In this document: positions 9,057 to 18,919 of the stretch, piece after piece
Layout of the letters: each line of letters begins with the position of its first letter
How positions within the stretch are numbered: position 1 is the first letter of the stretch
Assembly: GCA_949752745.1 (NCBI GenBank)
Contig: OX457032.1
Coordinates: 8,260,271 to 8,324,270, forward strand
Length of the DNA stretch: 64,000 bases
Reading direction: 5' to 3'
Source of the DNA: Protula sp. h YS-2021
Lineage: Eukaryota; Annelida; Polychaeta; Sabellida; Serpulidae
Translations under genes and position numbers: made by a program
The notes under the pieces: model-generated
What the model was told of the DNA's origin: nothing
Database searches by the model: none
The model's input: only the letters and a program-made list of their open reading frames with translations

Positions 9057-12000
9057 ATGATGAAACGTGAAGAGCATGGGAAAGGAGCAAAGAGACAAAA
9101 GATGGAAGAAGATGACATTTGGCCATACGGTCAAGTTCAGTGTATGGAATGCAATGTGAAATTTCCATCTATGGATACTTATGAGACACACACATGCAGT
9201 AAAGCTAAGATGAAAGGAGCAAAGAGACAAAAGATGGAAGAAGATGACATTTGGCCATACGGTCAAGTTCAGTGTATGGAATGCAATGTAAAATTTCCAT
9301 CTATGGATACTTATGAGGCACATGCATGCATACCAGCTGAGATGGACAATGTGTCTCATGAAGAACATGTTTCAAAGAAACAAGAGACAGGACAAGTAGG
9401 GAGAGGTAGAAGGGTTAGTCTTGGTGAAAACGCGCAGGAAAAACGGTTTGAATCTGAGGATGGATCAGATTTACTGCTTGAAATGCGACAGCAAGAGAAC
9501 CGTATCAAGGCACATTTGTTGGAGACCTTAAACCATGGAATGAAATGGTACATTGTCGTGCATGCACGTTTCAAGAAACTGACAGCAAATGATGAAGGTG
9601 TTATTGTAGAACAAGTGGATAATGCATTTATCAGCAGTCCAACATATGCAGCATACAATCCAGAAGATATTGAGCAGGACTCCCAGAAGCCTATAAAGAA
9701 TTATTTACCAAGTTTGACGAACATGAGCGACATTTTCTGGCTGGGTATTGGATAACATACTGTACATTGAAGTACATACAGCTACGTTGGTTCCTCTAGA
9801 AGCGAGTAGTTATATTCTACTACCGAAGAAAGTGAAGAAAACAGAAGGTGTGATAAACATTAAGAATGATGATAACAAGTGTTTCTTATGGTCAGTATTG
9901 GCTTACCTTCACCCTCAGGGCAACAACCCAAATCGCGTGAATCATTACAAACCATTTGAGAATGAACTAAAGGTAGAGGGTATGACATTACCGACACCAA
10001 TTACTGACATTCCAAAGTTTGAAAAGGAGAACGATGTAGCCATCAACGTGTTTGGATATGAACAAGATGTAGTTGTTCCAATACAACTTAGTCGAAACGT
10101 CAGTGTGAGAGAAATCAACTTACTTCTGATTAGCAATGACAAGACGAGGCATTACTGCCTCATCAAGAATTTTAGCAGACTTATGTCTTATCGATCAAAG
10201 CATAAGGTTACATATTTTTATTGTTTCAACTGTCTTCACGGGTTTGTACGACAAGATCTTTTAGATAAACATCGTGAAGTGTGTGACAAGAATGGAGCAC
10301 AACGTTTATCATTTCCCAAGGAACGCTTCATCAAGTTCAAGAATGTGGCTAAACAGCAGCGAGCACCTTTTGTGATTTATGCCGACTTTGAATGTTTCAC
10401 GCAAAAGCATGAAGAAGGAGACAAGTATCAACATCATCGTCCAAACAGCTTTGCCTATGTGGTTGTGAGCCAGTACGACACACGTGCACCAGTTGTGTAT
10501 CGAGGAGACAATGCTGTGAAAGTCTTTTTAGACCATATGGTGAATGAACGTGATCGTATTGTACGTGGTTTAGAGCGGCCAAAGGAAATGGTGATGACTC
10601 GTGAAGACAAAGAGAATTTCAAAAACGCTGTTGATTGCTACATTTGTCATGAACCTCTAGGAGCAGATCGTGTGAGAGATCATGACCATATCAATGGCAA
10701 ATATCGTGGAGCAGCACACAATGAATGCAACTTACAACTCCGACTTAGAAAGGATCAGCAAGGGGATAAAGATTCTTTTATCATTCCCGTGTTTTTCCAC
10801 AATTTGCGAGGCTATGACAGTCACCTGATCATGGAGGAAATTGGAAAATTCAAAGGTGAAACGATTACAGTCATTCCCAACACCATTGAGAAATATATTG
10901 CATTCACCATGAGCAATCTGAAATTTACAGACAGCTTTCAGTTCATGAGTACCTCTCAACAGAAGTTGGTATCCAACCTTGCAGCAGAAGGGAAAGATAA
11001 CTTCTACAACATGACCTCTCACATTCACGATAGTGCCCAACAAGATTTGCTGTTGAGAAAGGGAGTGTACCCCTACGATTATGTGGACGAACCATCCAAG
11101 TTTGCTGAAACACAGCTGCCATCAAAGGACAAGTTTTATAGTCAGCTTAGCGAAGAGGACATTAGCGATGAGGATTATGCGCATGCACAGAAGGTGTGGG
11201 ATACATTCAACTGTACCACATTTGGTGAATACCATGACCTGTACCTGAAATCAGATGTGTTATTACTAGCTGACGTGTTTGAAAATTTTCGTCAAGTATG
11301 CCTCAACACATATGAATTCGATCCTGCTCACTACTATACAACACCAGGACTGTCGTGGGATGCAATGTTGAAAGCGACAAAGGTGAAGTTGGAATTGATC
11401 AATGACATTGACATGTATCAAATGGTTGAGCAAGGCATACGCGGAGGAATATCTGTGATCACACACAAGTATGAGAAAGCGAATAATCCCTACGTAGCAG
11501 ATTACAATTCTGAGATACCAAACAACTATCTGATGTACCTCGACGCAAACAACTTGTATGGCTGGGCCATGTCACAAAGCATGCCGCAAAGAGGATTTAT
11601 GTGGGTGAGCGAGCCAGAATCCCTCGACTTCATGGATGTAGCTGAAGATTATGACATTGGATTCATTTTGGAAGTGGATTTAGAATATCCAATTTCAATC
11701 CATGATCGTCATAATCACTACCCAGTGGCTCCAGAACGGAAATGTGTCAAAGTTGGAGAATTGTCAGAGCACCGTCAGAAGCTGCGGAAAGATCTAAACA
11801 TGAAAGAGAAACCCAGTGAAAAGCTCATTCCTAACTTGTCTGACAAGAAGAAATATGTACTTCATTACAGGAATTTACAACAGTACGTCTCACTGGGGTT
11901 GAAAGTCACTAAAGTTCATCGCGCCATCATGTTTGAACAGAGCAAATGGTTGGCAAAATACATTACCTTGAACACGGAAAAGAGAAAGTTAGCCAAGAAC

Positions 12001-12773
12001 CCATTTGAGAAAGACTTCTTCAAAGTGATGAACAACTCGGTGTTTGGCAAAACCATGGAAAATGTGAGAAAGCGAATCAATGTTGAACTTGTTCACAAGG
12101 AAAAGCGGTTCAAGAAACTTGTAGCCAAACCTTCTTTCCACAAATTCAAAATTTTCAACGAAGATTTGACCGCGGTACATTTACGCAAAGTGGATTTGCT
12201 TCTGGATAAACCCATTCAAGTTGGCTTCACGATTCTTGACCTCAGCAAAGTGCTTATGTTCAACTTTCATTACAACTACATCATGGTCAAGTATCCCAAT
12301 GCCAAGTTGTTATTCAGCGACACCGACAGTCTATGTTGCGACATAGAAACGGACGATATCTACAAGGATATGCAGCAAGATGCTGACCTGTTCGACACAA
12401 GTGACTATCCGCCGGATCACTTCCTACATTCCAACGTGAACAAAAAAGTGCATGGGAAAATGAAGGATGAGACGGCAGGCGTCCCCATTGAAGAGTTTGT
12501 TGGACTCAGACCGAAAATGTACAGTTTATTGTGTGGCGGGAAAGAAAAACATACAGCTAAAGGCATCACTCTAGCTTGCCAAAGACGCATTAAACATCTT
12601 TGTTCAACCAAACTCAAACGATGGCTACAGGACACATTATTCGAAGTCATAGTCACCAGCTTTTCTCGGAGAAGATTAGGAAGGTAGCCCTCTCCCCATA
12701 TGACGACAAGCGATATGTGCTGAATGATGCCTATTCCACTTTAGCGCATGGACATTACAAAGCAATAGTATAA
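9057..12773 (+). pseudogene. Protein-primed family B DNA polymerase of element B, two frameshifts
   Basis: Homologue of the intact 1,228-residue polymerase at 33763-37449. Frame 1 (9057-9755) has two N-terminal C-x2-C...HxC finger-like units that are copies of a 132-bp tandem duplication. It shifts near 9670-9750 to a 979-codon frame with the exonuclease motifs (YADFE, HNLRGYDSH), the polymerase motifs (DANNLYGW, NNSVFGK) and SDTDS, all still readable. A deletion near 12595 shifts the frame again, so the frame ends early at 12687. The ancestral frame would end at the TAA at 12771-12773. That TAA lies inside the TATA box of the next gene. The start was taken as ATG 9057, since the frame upstream opens only at TTG. 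The family replicates linear DNA from a terminal protein. Confidence 0.9.
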
Positions 12774-12776
12774 AAG
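12769..12776 (+). promoter_or_regulatory. TATA box (TATAAAAG) overlapping the PolB stop codon
   Basis: The PolB frame ends GTA-TAA, and this TAA is part of the TATA box for the PC4-like gene ~85 bp downstream. The same arrangement occurs in element C at 33761-33769. Confidence 0.65.
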
Positions 12777-12857
12777 AGGGGAGGTCCTCCAACGGAAGAG
12801 TTATTTGAGGTGTGAACATTGAAGCGTTAACATGGAACGTGAAAGTCTGCAACTGAT

Positions 12858-13178
12858 ATGGATACTCTTGCAGATACAGTTAAAGACTTAAAAGTTGCAA
12901 ATCCTACCACTACCATCAAGAAATTGAAAGTGGAGACGGCACCAACACCACAGTCGTGGGATGGAATGCTTTCTCTAGGAAATGGAAAGTATATCAAGAT
13001 TATGAAACAAAGCAATGAAGGAGTGGTAAACATTCGCAAGTACCTCAGAGATGATGGGACTGGAAAAAACCGTCCAACGAAAAAGGGAATTTTGCTGACA
13101 ATACCTGAATGGAAAATGCTGAAGAAGCAGGTGAAAGAAGTGGATAAAAGGCTTCGCAGACAAGAAGACGGCTCATAA
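12858..13178 (+). CDS. PC4-like single-stranded-DNA-binding protein
   Basis: 106 residues. Residues ~40-100 match the PC4/p15 C-terminal domain: GKYIKIMK, VNIRKYLRD, RPTKKGILLTI, and a helix EWKMLKKQV with W85. PC4 domains bind single-stranded DNA as dimers and act in transcription and replication. Compared with the element C copy (33360-33707, 115 residues), the N-terminus is frameshifted: an ATG at 12832 lines up with C's start but is out of frame, so I begin at 12858. The C-terminal residues RRQEDGS reappear, in vestigial form, after the next gene. Confidence 0.85.
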   Translation: MDTLADTVKDLKVANPTTTIKKLKVETAPTPQSWDGMLSLGNGKYIKIMKQSNEGVVNIRKYLRDDGTGKNRPTKKGILLTIPEWKMLKKQVKEVDKRLRRQEDGS

Positions 13179-13190
13179 CAAGGTAAAAAC

Positions 13191-13562
13191 ATGAATGCAC
13201 TCATGTTGAACGGTGGTGCTTACCTTACTGTAAATGAGATAAGTGAAGTGATAATAGGTTCTCGGACAAGTTATCATCGGTTTAAACCTGAAGTGTGGAA
13301 AGACTTTAAAAACATACCGCTTGAACCTGGGTTTAAACGTAGACTTGAAAATAAAGTGGAATTGACGGTGATTGGACATGATTCTAACATACGTGTAGAA
13401 ATCTGTAGAAACCTTTTACAGGATTATCCAGAAGATTATAAGGGAGTTGTGCCAGATACACCATATACAGATTTGATCCTCTTTGATATCAAGAACTGGC
13501 GCGCAGTCTTACGATTCCTAGAAGCTATACAACATCCACTCTTCGCCATCTTGCGAGCATAA
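13191..13562 (+). CDS. PC4-related small protein, conserved in elements B and C
   Basis: 123 residues, homologous along its length to 32975-33346 in element C. Two segments, around W36 (FKPEVWKDFK) and W103 (FDIKNWRAVL), resemble the strand-then-Trp-helix end of the PC4 domain. Tandem origin from the upstream PC4 gene is supported by DNA: after the stop at 13560-13562 the same frame continues for 11 codons resembling the PC4 gene's C-terminus, to a TAG at 13594. The stop codon itself lies in a TATA-like CATAAAAA. A role in single-stranded-DNA binding is inferred, not shown. Confidence 0.7.
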   Translation: MNALMLNGGAYLTVNEISEVIIGSRTSYHRFKPEVWKDFKNIPLEPGFKRRLENKVELTVIGHDSNIRVEICRNLLQDYPEDYKGVVPDTPYTDLILFDIKNWRAVLRFLEAIQHPLFAILRA

Positions 13563-13616
13563 AAACGTCATTGCAGACAAGGAGACGGCTCATAGTTGAT
13601 CTGACTGTTGAACGAG

Positions 13617-13959
13617 ATGGAAGACTTTTTATCGGAATATGAACCAATTACGCATGGATTCTCATATCTGAGAAACTTATGTGATGGCACTGTGCTAAAA
13701 CATTTTTGGAAAGTATATCATTTTATCACCTGACGAACAATCTGTGTTGAAAGACCATCTAGAGAAGTTCAGGATACCTGGCTTTCTCCTAATACTCTCA
13801 GGGGATTTAGAAGTGCGTGTGACTGAGAACTGCCTAGACGTGTTTGTACAATTTCGCCAATATGACGAGCTTACAGAACGCTACGACCGCACCACCCTCA
13901 ACACAGTGGAATGGCACGCTCTGTTGCAAGCATTGGATTGGAAAGAACCTAACGCTTGA
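13617..13959 (+). pseudogene. Second PC4-related gene of element B, frameshifted
   Basis: ATG 13617 opens MEDFLSEYEP, matching the element C gene starting at 32919. That frame stops near 13733. The rest (from about 13744 to the stop at 13957-13959) is in another frame and includes LEVRVTENCL...LNTVEWHALLQAL, a PC4-like strand-helix ending. The copy in element C is also frameshifted, but at a different base, so the breaks arose independently. The 3' part overlaps the next gene in a different frame. Confidence 0.6.
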
Positions 13960-14242
13960 ATTCAAAGAGGAAGGAGTGCAACTCATGCGGGGCACCAAGT
14001 CCATTGAGCTATTACATCCCATGTGTGTTATGGTGATGGACATTGACATGAATGATCATGGATATGAACTGAAACTGTCTGAACACGAAGATGTTAAAAT
14101 AATAAAATTTGGTAATGGACATTGTTATGCTAGTTTTCATAGCATTTACAAACGTGGGTGTAATGTCTATGATACATATATTAATTTAGATTGGTATGAA
14201 TGGCATTTGTTTATCAATGTATTGAATGTATTTGTGAAATAA
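13862..14242 (+). CDS. Third PC4-related gene, overlapping the previous one
   Basis: It starts at the internal ATG MTSLQ (13862) and overlaps the preceding gene by 98 bp in another frame. The same ATG and overlap exist in element C (32674). The C-terminal half, with YELKLSEHEDVKII and a final helix around DWYEWHLFINVL, has the PC4-like ending. It is the last gene of the plus block and meets the minus block head-on. AATAAAA about 40-50 bases downstream may be the poly(A) signal. Confidence 0.65.
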   Translation: MTSLQNATTAPPSTQWNGTLCCKHWIGKNLTLEFKEEGVQLMRGTKSIELLHPMCVMVMDIDMNDHGYELKLSEHEDVKIIKFGNGHCYASFHSIYKRGCNVYDTYINLDWYEWHLFINVLNVFVK

Positions 14243-14390
14243 AAGTTTAATGTAAAATAATTGTTAAAATGTAAATAATGTAAAACACAATAAAAAAAGA
14301 ATGTCGTATAAAACTGTCTTGTTTATTTGCAATATTCATAATAAAATTAACAATTACAAACAACTTAACTAATAAAACTTAACTAATACA
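14243..14390. other. Intergenic region between convergent gene blocks
   Basis: AT-rich. Holds AATAAAA motifs in both directions, likely polyadenylation sites of both blocks. No gene seen. Confidence 0.6.
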
Positions 14391-14828
14391 TCAATAAAAT
14401 AATGGTTTATACTGTCTATATACAAAATCCTTTACAACAAAATCACCATCACTTCTTCTTAATACATCAATGATTTCAAAAGGACTATGTCCTCGAGCTC
14501 TTTGAATTATATAATATACACAATAAAATCCACATGTAGAGGATATCGGTGTTTGTAATGGAACTGAATTATAAATGAAATTAAACTTTAAAAACTTATT
14601 CAAACGACTGTCTATAGGTAAAAGTCCATAAGAGTCAAAATATTCTGCAGGGTCTTCGTCATAATATACTGCCACCCAATGCTCTCCTGGCTCGTCATGA
14701 TCGTCTGTGTTGATGACATAGGCACCACGTTGTAAAGATGGTAACTGGTCCATGGCAAACACACCTTGAAACAAGTCTTTTGTCGTGGCATCATGGGATA
14801 GGATGGCTTCTATCTGCTTCGTGTTCAT
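14391..14828 (-). CDS. Adenain-like cysteine protease (maturation protease), element B
   Basis: 145 residues, open. The order H50 (GEHWVAVYY), D65 (EYFDSYG), Q92 and C99 (CGFYCVYYI) is that of the adenovirus protease / Ulp1 family, where His, Asp/Glu, Gln and Cys form the active site. In Mavericks this enzyme is thought to process capsid proteins. It overlaps the end of the capsid gene by ATGA. Nearly identical in length to the element C copy at 31416-31853. It is one of the few intact late genes of B. Confidence 0.92.
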   Translation of the reverse strand: MNTKQIEAILSHDATTKDLFQGVFAMDQLPSLQRGAYVINTDDHDEPGEHWVAVYYDEDPAEYFDSYGLLPIDSRLNKFLKFNFIYNSVPLQTPISSTCGFYCVYYIIQRARGHSPFEIIDVLRRSDGDFVVKDFVYRQYKPLFY

Positions 14829-15943
14829 GACTGGTAGTCTAATTGAATGCTACGATTTGCTATTATTTCAACAATGTTATCAAATTCAGCATACACTATA
14901 ACATTGACTGTATTTTGCAAGGCACCAGCAAAATTCATTTCTAGTCTCAAATTCCCATGTTTGATAAGGGCATAATGATCAGCACCATCATAATCAGGTG
15001 TTAAGTCAAAAGAAAATAAAGAATAACCTCTAGGCCAATCTTCCCGTTTTATAATGGAACTTTTCTCACCATCCAATCTATCAAAAGATTTGTGAAGAGT
15101 TTCAAAAGCATCAAGATATTTGCCTCGATTTTTATCAAGCTTGAGAGGTTTGGATAGGACTGGTTCACCATCAGAGTAAAGCTGCATAAAGTTAAGATTA
15201 AAATGTTCAAAATTGTATGGATTTCTCAATACTGTTCCAGCAAAGGATTCATTATGAACCATTCCAATGACAATACGTTTTGGTAATTGGCCTAAAAAGA
15301 TGCTTCACAAAAGATTGAAATCCAGTTGGAATAGCTAAAACTTTACATTCTTTTCTATTAATAATAAACTTAGCAGGACTTTTCTTCAATGCATCTGCAT
15401 GTCCCAACTGAATACCTGGACTAACCCTCACTTTGCGAATGGTTAAAAACGCTTCTCTCACTTCTACTTTAAAACCATTATTTGCAGCCATTAATACATA
15501 TCCATCTTTTTGTCTATGTAAACGTAATTTCATACTAAAACCATTGGGAAGATAATGTAAACCATTATTTCCTGTTTCAGCTATATCGCCACCTTCAATA
15601 TTTACATGAAAACCTGATACATATCTTTCATGATTAGGTCTTTTCACCTCATGAGTATTCATTGACCCGGCAGAATCTTTAAAGATGAGACGCATAGAGC
15701 GCTCAGAATGGAGACTTTCTTCCGAGTCATGAATGGGATGAGATATGATGCTGGTATAACCATGGGTATTGTTACTATGTGATATCATAAACGATCATTT
15801 AGAAATAATTCAATATTAGACCATAACCCATTAAACAAATCATTGATACATGACACGTTATCATCTACACCACACAGTGTTCCATCAGCCTTTACAATGC
15901 GACATACAATATGGAGTTTACTGTTCTTTAAATCTAGATATTC
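14825..15943 (-). pseudogene. Major capsid protein remnant of element B
   Basis: Homologous to the intact capsid gene at 30046-31419. The first ~55 codons are missing: the frame is joined at a GAATA sequence (15939-15943) to the start of an unrelated upstream gene. Frameshifts near 15800-15900 and 15260-15300 split it into readable pieces (15788-15252 and 15262-14825). About 26 codons are missing near 15560 relative to the C copy, between NNGLH and YLPNG. It cannot make a full capsomer. Confidence 0.88.
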
Positions 15944-16038
15944 ACTTTCGTTTTGATTTAAACATCTTTTCCCTTCTTTTCTAACAACATTTTATATTCA
16001 TATTCAGGAATGAGAACCATTTTCAAAGTATGTTTCAT
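15944..16038 (-). pseudogene. 5' fragment of a late gene, fused to the capsid remnant
   Basis: ATG 16038 overlaps the stop of the upstream gene (ATGA). The fragment keeps about 30 codons matching the start of 28158-28739 in element C (KMVLIPEYEYK). It then runs straight into capsid sequence. The penton gene, the basic core-like gene and the small Cys-rich gene lay between and are lost. Confidence 0.85.
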
Positions 16039-16361
16039 TTTAACAGCAACTGAGCTAACAAGGGTAATGCAAATTTAGCAATAGCTCCAATAAATCCTCC
16101 TTTCTGATTAACCAACTTCTTTTTTCTTCGAAGTGATATCTTCTTATCTGCCAGTGTACGTAGGGTATGACGTTCACGCTTGAATACCTTATACCTTTTT
16201 GAGCTTAAGGGTAAATGTCCCCGCAATATATTCAAACAAATTTCAAACAAGCTAGTTAATTCCTCCTTAGTAGCTTGTTGTAGCAAGGATTTACGTCGTT
16301 TAGGCCCGCTGCGTGCGAGCAAGTGAAGGAAAGGTTGATTCGCTTGAATACGTTTAGACAT
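16035..16361 (-). CDS. Small basic virion-like protein with hydrophobic tail
   Basis: 108 residues, same as 27835-28161. The middle is Arg/Lys-rich (KISLRRKKK) and the end is a glycine then a hydrophobic helix (GGFIGAIAKFALPLLAQLLLK). Proteins of this shape are common next to the Maverick ATPase, and I infer a virion or DNA-packaging role. It overlaps the ATPase stop by 8 bases and the next gene by ATGA. Confidence 0.75.
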   Translation of the reverse strand: MSKRIQANQPFLHLLARSGPKRRKSLLQQATKEELTSLFEICLNILRGHLPLSSKRYKVFKRERHTLRTLADKKISLRRKKKLVNQKGGFIGAIAKFALPLLAQLLLK

Positions 16362-17013
16362 CTTGGCTGCGAATGGTTAAGTGACTTGGTTCTTGTTCAT
16401 ACGCCACCTTATCAACATAGACGTAATGTGTATCTTTTGGTAAAATGCCTGTGCGAATACGTAGTTGATCATTTGTCTTCGGCTTCAAATCAATGAATAA
16501 ATAGCCATGAGGTTTGTTGGTAGCATCTTGATAGGCTTCTATGAGAAATTGAGATTTTCCAGGATACATTTGTCGCGCTAATGTACTTATTTGTTGACTG
16601 TCTCTAGGATTTTTAAACAGAATGATGTAATGTGTATTCAAACTAATATTACGCATTTCTCTACCATGATGAAACAAATTATGCACAATAAAAATAATGC
16701 TTAGATTTTGATGACTGCTGCCAACACTAAAGAGACGTGTCATGCGCTCATCACTATGACATTTGGTCATTAAGTCATCAATGATGAGTAAGTTTGGTTT
16801 TTTCGGGTTAAAACACTCTTCAATGTTATCTGGAATGCCTTGGTAAAATTCCACACCTTTCATTCCCTTATACAAAGGCTGATCTGCTGCATAGAGCCAT
16901 AAAATGGTTTTTGGAGAGGGTTTAATTAACTTTTGTTCTAGAATTTCTCTAACTAGAGAAGTTTTACCACTGCCTGTAGGTCCAGAGACTAAACACGTGA
17001 ATGGATGCTTCAT
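16354..17013 (-). CDS. FtsK/HerA (A32-like) DNA-packaging ATPase, element B
   Basis: 219 residues from ATG 17013, which overlaps the integrase stop as ATGA. Walker A is GPTGSGKTS at residues 11-19 and Walker B is LLIIDD at 75-80. A later SVGSSHQNLSIIFIVHN segment fits the polar motif III of this family. The enzyme pumps DNA into capsids in viruses with double-jelly-roll capsids. Upstream in-frame codons lie within integrase and open only with a non-ATG codon, so the ATG at 17013 is preferred. Intact. Confidence 0.93.
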   Translation of the reverse strand: MKHPFTCLVSGPTGSGKTSLVREILEQKLIKPSPKTILWLYAADQPLYKGMKGVEFYQGIPDNIEECFNPKKPNLLIIDDLMTKCHSDERMTRLFSVGSSHQNLSIIFIVHNLFHHGREMRNISLNTHYIILFKNPRDSQQISTLARQMYPGKSQFLIEAYQDATNKPHGYLFIDLKPKTNDQLRIRTGILPKDTHYVYVDKVAYEQEPSHLTIRSQDV

Positions 17014-18110
17014 TTTCGAATATCTGTTTCTTTCACCCAACTGTTAAACTTCTTTGGCCAACCTAACCACTTCACAAATAATTCTTTAACACCTCGTCTT
17101 TTTCGTGTTTTCAAAACCTTTTCAATTCTGTAGACTGATTCAATATCTTTTGTCACTTTCTGCAGTCCTTCTTCATAAAAATGTCCGTCAACATCTTCAT
17201 CCAAAAAGTCTTTCACACGATACAAGTGTATTCCTTGCTTCTTACAACGATGTGTGATAATGAACACTTCTTGCGTCCACTTTATATGATAATCCCGTTG
17301 AAATACATATTTCATGTGAGAAATGCGAACCTGATCACCAATTTTAAATTTGTAGGGTTTTTTCTTCTTTGGTTTTAATTTCAATTTGTCTACATACATA
17401 TACTTCCACACTTTCGATTCGTTGTCTTTACGAATATCTGCAGGAGCATACTTATTAGGGAGGGAGCCATGAGGTCTATGGTTATAATTATACACTAAGT
17501 CTGGAAGGATGTCCATATATCGATACGTTTGATTATGAAGGAAATATCGATACATTATTCCCTTTAGAGTACGAATGACTCTCTCAGCAAAGTTGGCTTT
17601 GGTTTCATTCTTTGTCGTATAGGCATGTATTCCCTCCTTCTTCAAAAATGCTTTTACCCATCTGTTTTTAAATTCAGTTCCTTTATCTGACCTTAGAGTT
17701 CGTGGTCTTCGTTGTGTTTCATGAAAAATCTTTTGAAAGGCTTCTATGACGCTGGTATGTGATTTATTAGGCATTGGCTGCACCCACAAATATTTGGAAA
17801 ACACATCAATGACAACCAATAAAAAGTGGGTGTCATCATTATAGGAAGCTATGTTTCCCATGTCAGCTAAATCAATATCCCACATGTCATCAATTCCACG
17901 TGTAATGACACGTTGCCTTTTAAACCTGTATTTTACAGGTTGTAGTAAACTGAAGGCATCTTGATCCTGTAACCATTTCTTCACTTGTGAATGAGTGACT
18001 GGTTGATCATGTTTTTTTAATATGTGATAAAGTTTGTAAGGACCAGCAAATGCCCCGGGTTGACCAGGTTTAAAGTAAATATTGGTTAATTAGTCTTTCC
18101 ACGTCGACAT
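17010..18110 (-). pseudogene. Retroviral-type integrase with chromodomain, early stop (element B)
   Basis: Reading from ATG 18110 (MSTWKD) meets a TAA at codon 7, where element C has a Tyr codon. After that the frame is open for about 360 codons. It has an rve core with catalytic Asp in WDIDLADM, Asp in RSDKGTEF and Glu in NFAERVIRTL. An SH3-like basic region and a C-terminal chromodomain (YRIEKVLKTR...WLGWPKKFNSW) follow. A shorter protein could start at the Met at 17984, which keeps the whole catalytic core. Integrase inserts the element and makes the 6-bp duplication. Confidence 0.9.
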
Positions 18111-18235
18111 GTTAGCACTAAATGATCAACACTTGTTAACATATCTTGCATTTTATTGTATCAACACATCTTGCATTTTATCAACATATCTTGCATTTTA
18201 TCAACACATGTTAAATTTTATTTTATCAACATATC
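18111..18235. other. Upstream spacer of element B integrase with short direct repeats
   Basis: Four or five copies of an ATCTTGCATTTTATCAAC unit. Probably holds the integrase promoter; no clear TATA box. Confidence 0.5.
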
Positions 18236-18568
18236 TTACAAATCAAGTATTGATACAATGGTGTGAATAACTGGAGTCCATTGATCTTCAATGTATATTA
18301 ACCAGCTACTTAATTCATCAAATGTGATAGCATCTACACCATATTTTTCACAACGTTGATTTGCATTATCTAACACTTTATCTAAATGAATGTAATATTT
18401 AGCTTCATTCCAATATGTATAGACACATGTAGAATGACACATATGTTCTGAACACTCTTCATTTTGACAAGCAGGACATACTAAACATGCAAACTTTTTT
18501 ACAGCTAATAACATTGCTTCACAATATGTTTTTTGCACAATACATTGTCTCAATGTAATGTCCACCAT
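18236..18568 (-). CDS. Conserved Cys/His protein of unknown function, element B
   Basis: About 110 residues from ATG 18568, matching 25639-25971 in element C at high identity. A CPACQxEEC...HxCH cluster around residue 30-45 suggests one zinc site. The C-terminal half is helical (ITFDELSSWLIYIEDQW). The start ATG shares one base with the stop of the preceding gene (TAATG). Not recognised. It lies immediately before integrase in both elements. Confidence 0.7.
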   Translation of the reverse strand: MVDITLRQCIVQKTYCEAMLLAVKKFACLVCPACQNEECSEHMCHSTCVYTYWNEAKYYIHLDKVLDNANQRCEKYGVDAITFDELSSWLIYIEDQWTPVIHTIVSILDL

Positions 18569-18855
18569 TATACTGCAATGTAGATTAACCACTCTCTCAC
18601 TTCATCAAACAGTCTTGGATCAAATCGAGCGAAGTGATATGCTGCTTCTACATCAAACTCCTCAGCTCCACCAATGTTTGAAAACATACACTCTTTGATG
18701 AAATCCTCGCGTAAGTTTGGTACGTTCAACGTCGAATGAGCAAGTTCCCAATAAATGTCAAAGTGCTGCAGTTGTTGTTGAATAGATCCAAAACGTGCTA
18801 GTTCACTTATCATGTAGTCCATATACTTGTCCTTGAAACACGTTTCTACATCCAT
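18568..18855 (-). CDS. Small helical accessory protein, element B
   Basis: 95 residues starting MDVETCFKDKYMDYMI. It matches the spliced gene of element C at 24574-25084 (MDACFKNAYIDLMI) and, more weakly, a second C gene at 23308-23820. The shared pattern is an N-terminal Phe-Lys, a Tyr-Asp pair, a mid-region Trp and a later Glu-Cys (FIKEC, FLGEC, FLREC). It is probably all helical; function unknown. It ends in TAATG, overlapping the next start. Confidence 0.65.
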   Translation of the reverse strand: MDVETCFKDKYMDYMISELARFGSIQQQLQHFDIYWELAHSTLNVPNLREDFIKECMFSNIGGAEEFDVEAAYHFARFDPRLFDEVREWLIYIAV

Positions 18856-18919
18856 CTTTCACATGCCTATATAACACGTCTGCACACTGTGACGGCTGGT
18901 AAGCAAATGACTCTCAGTC

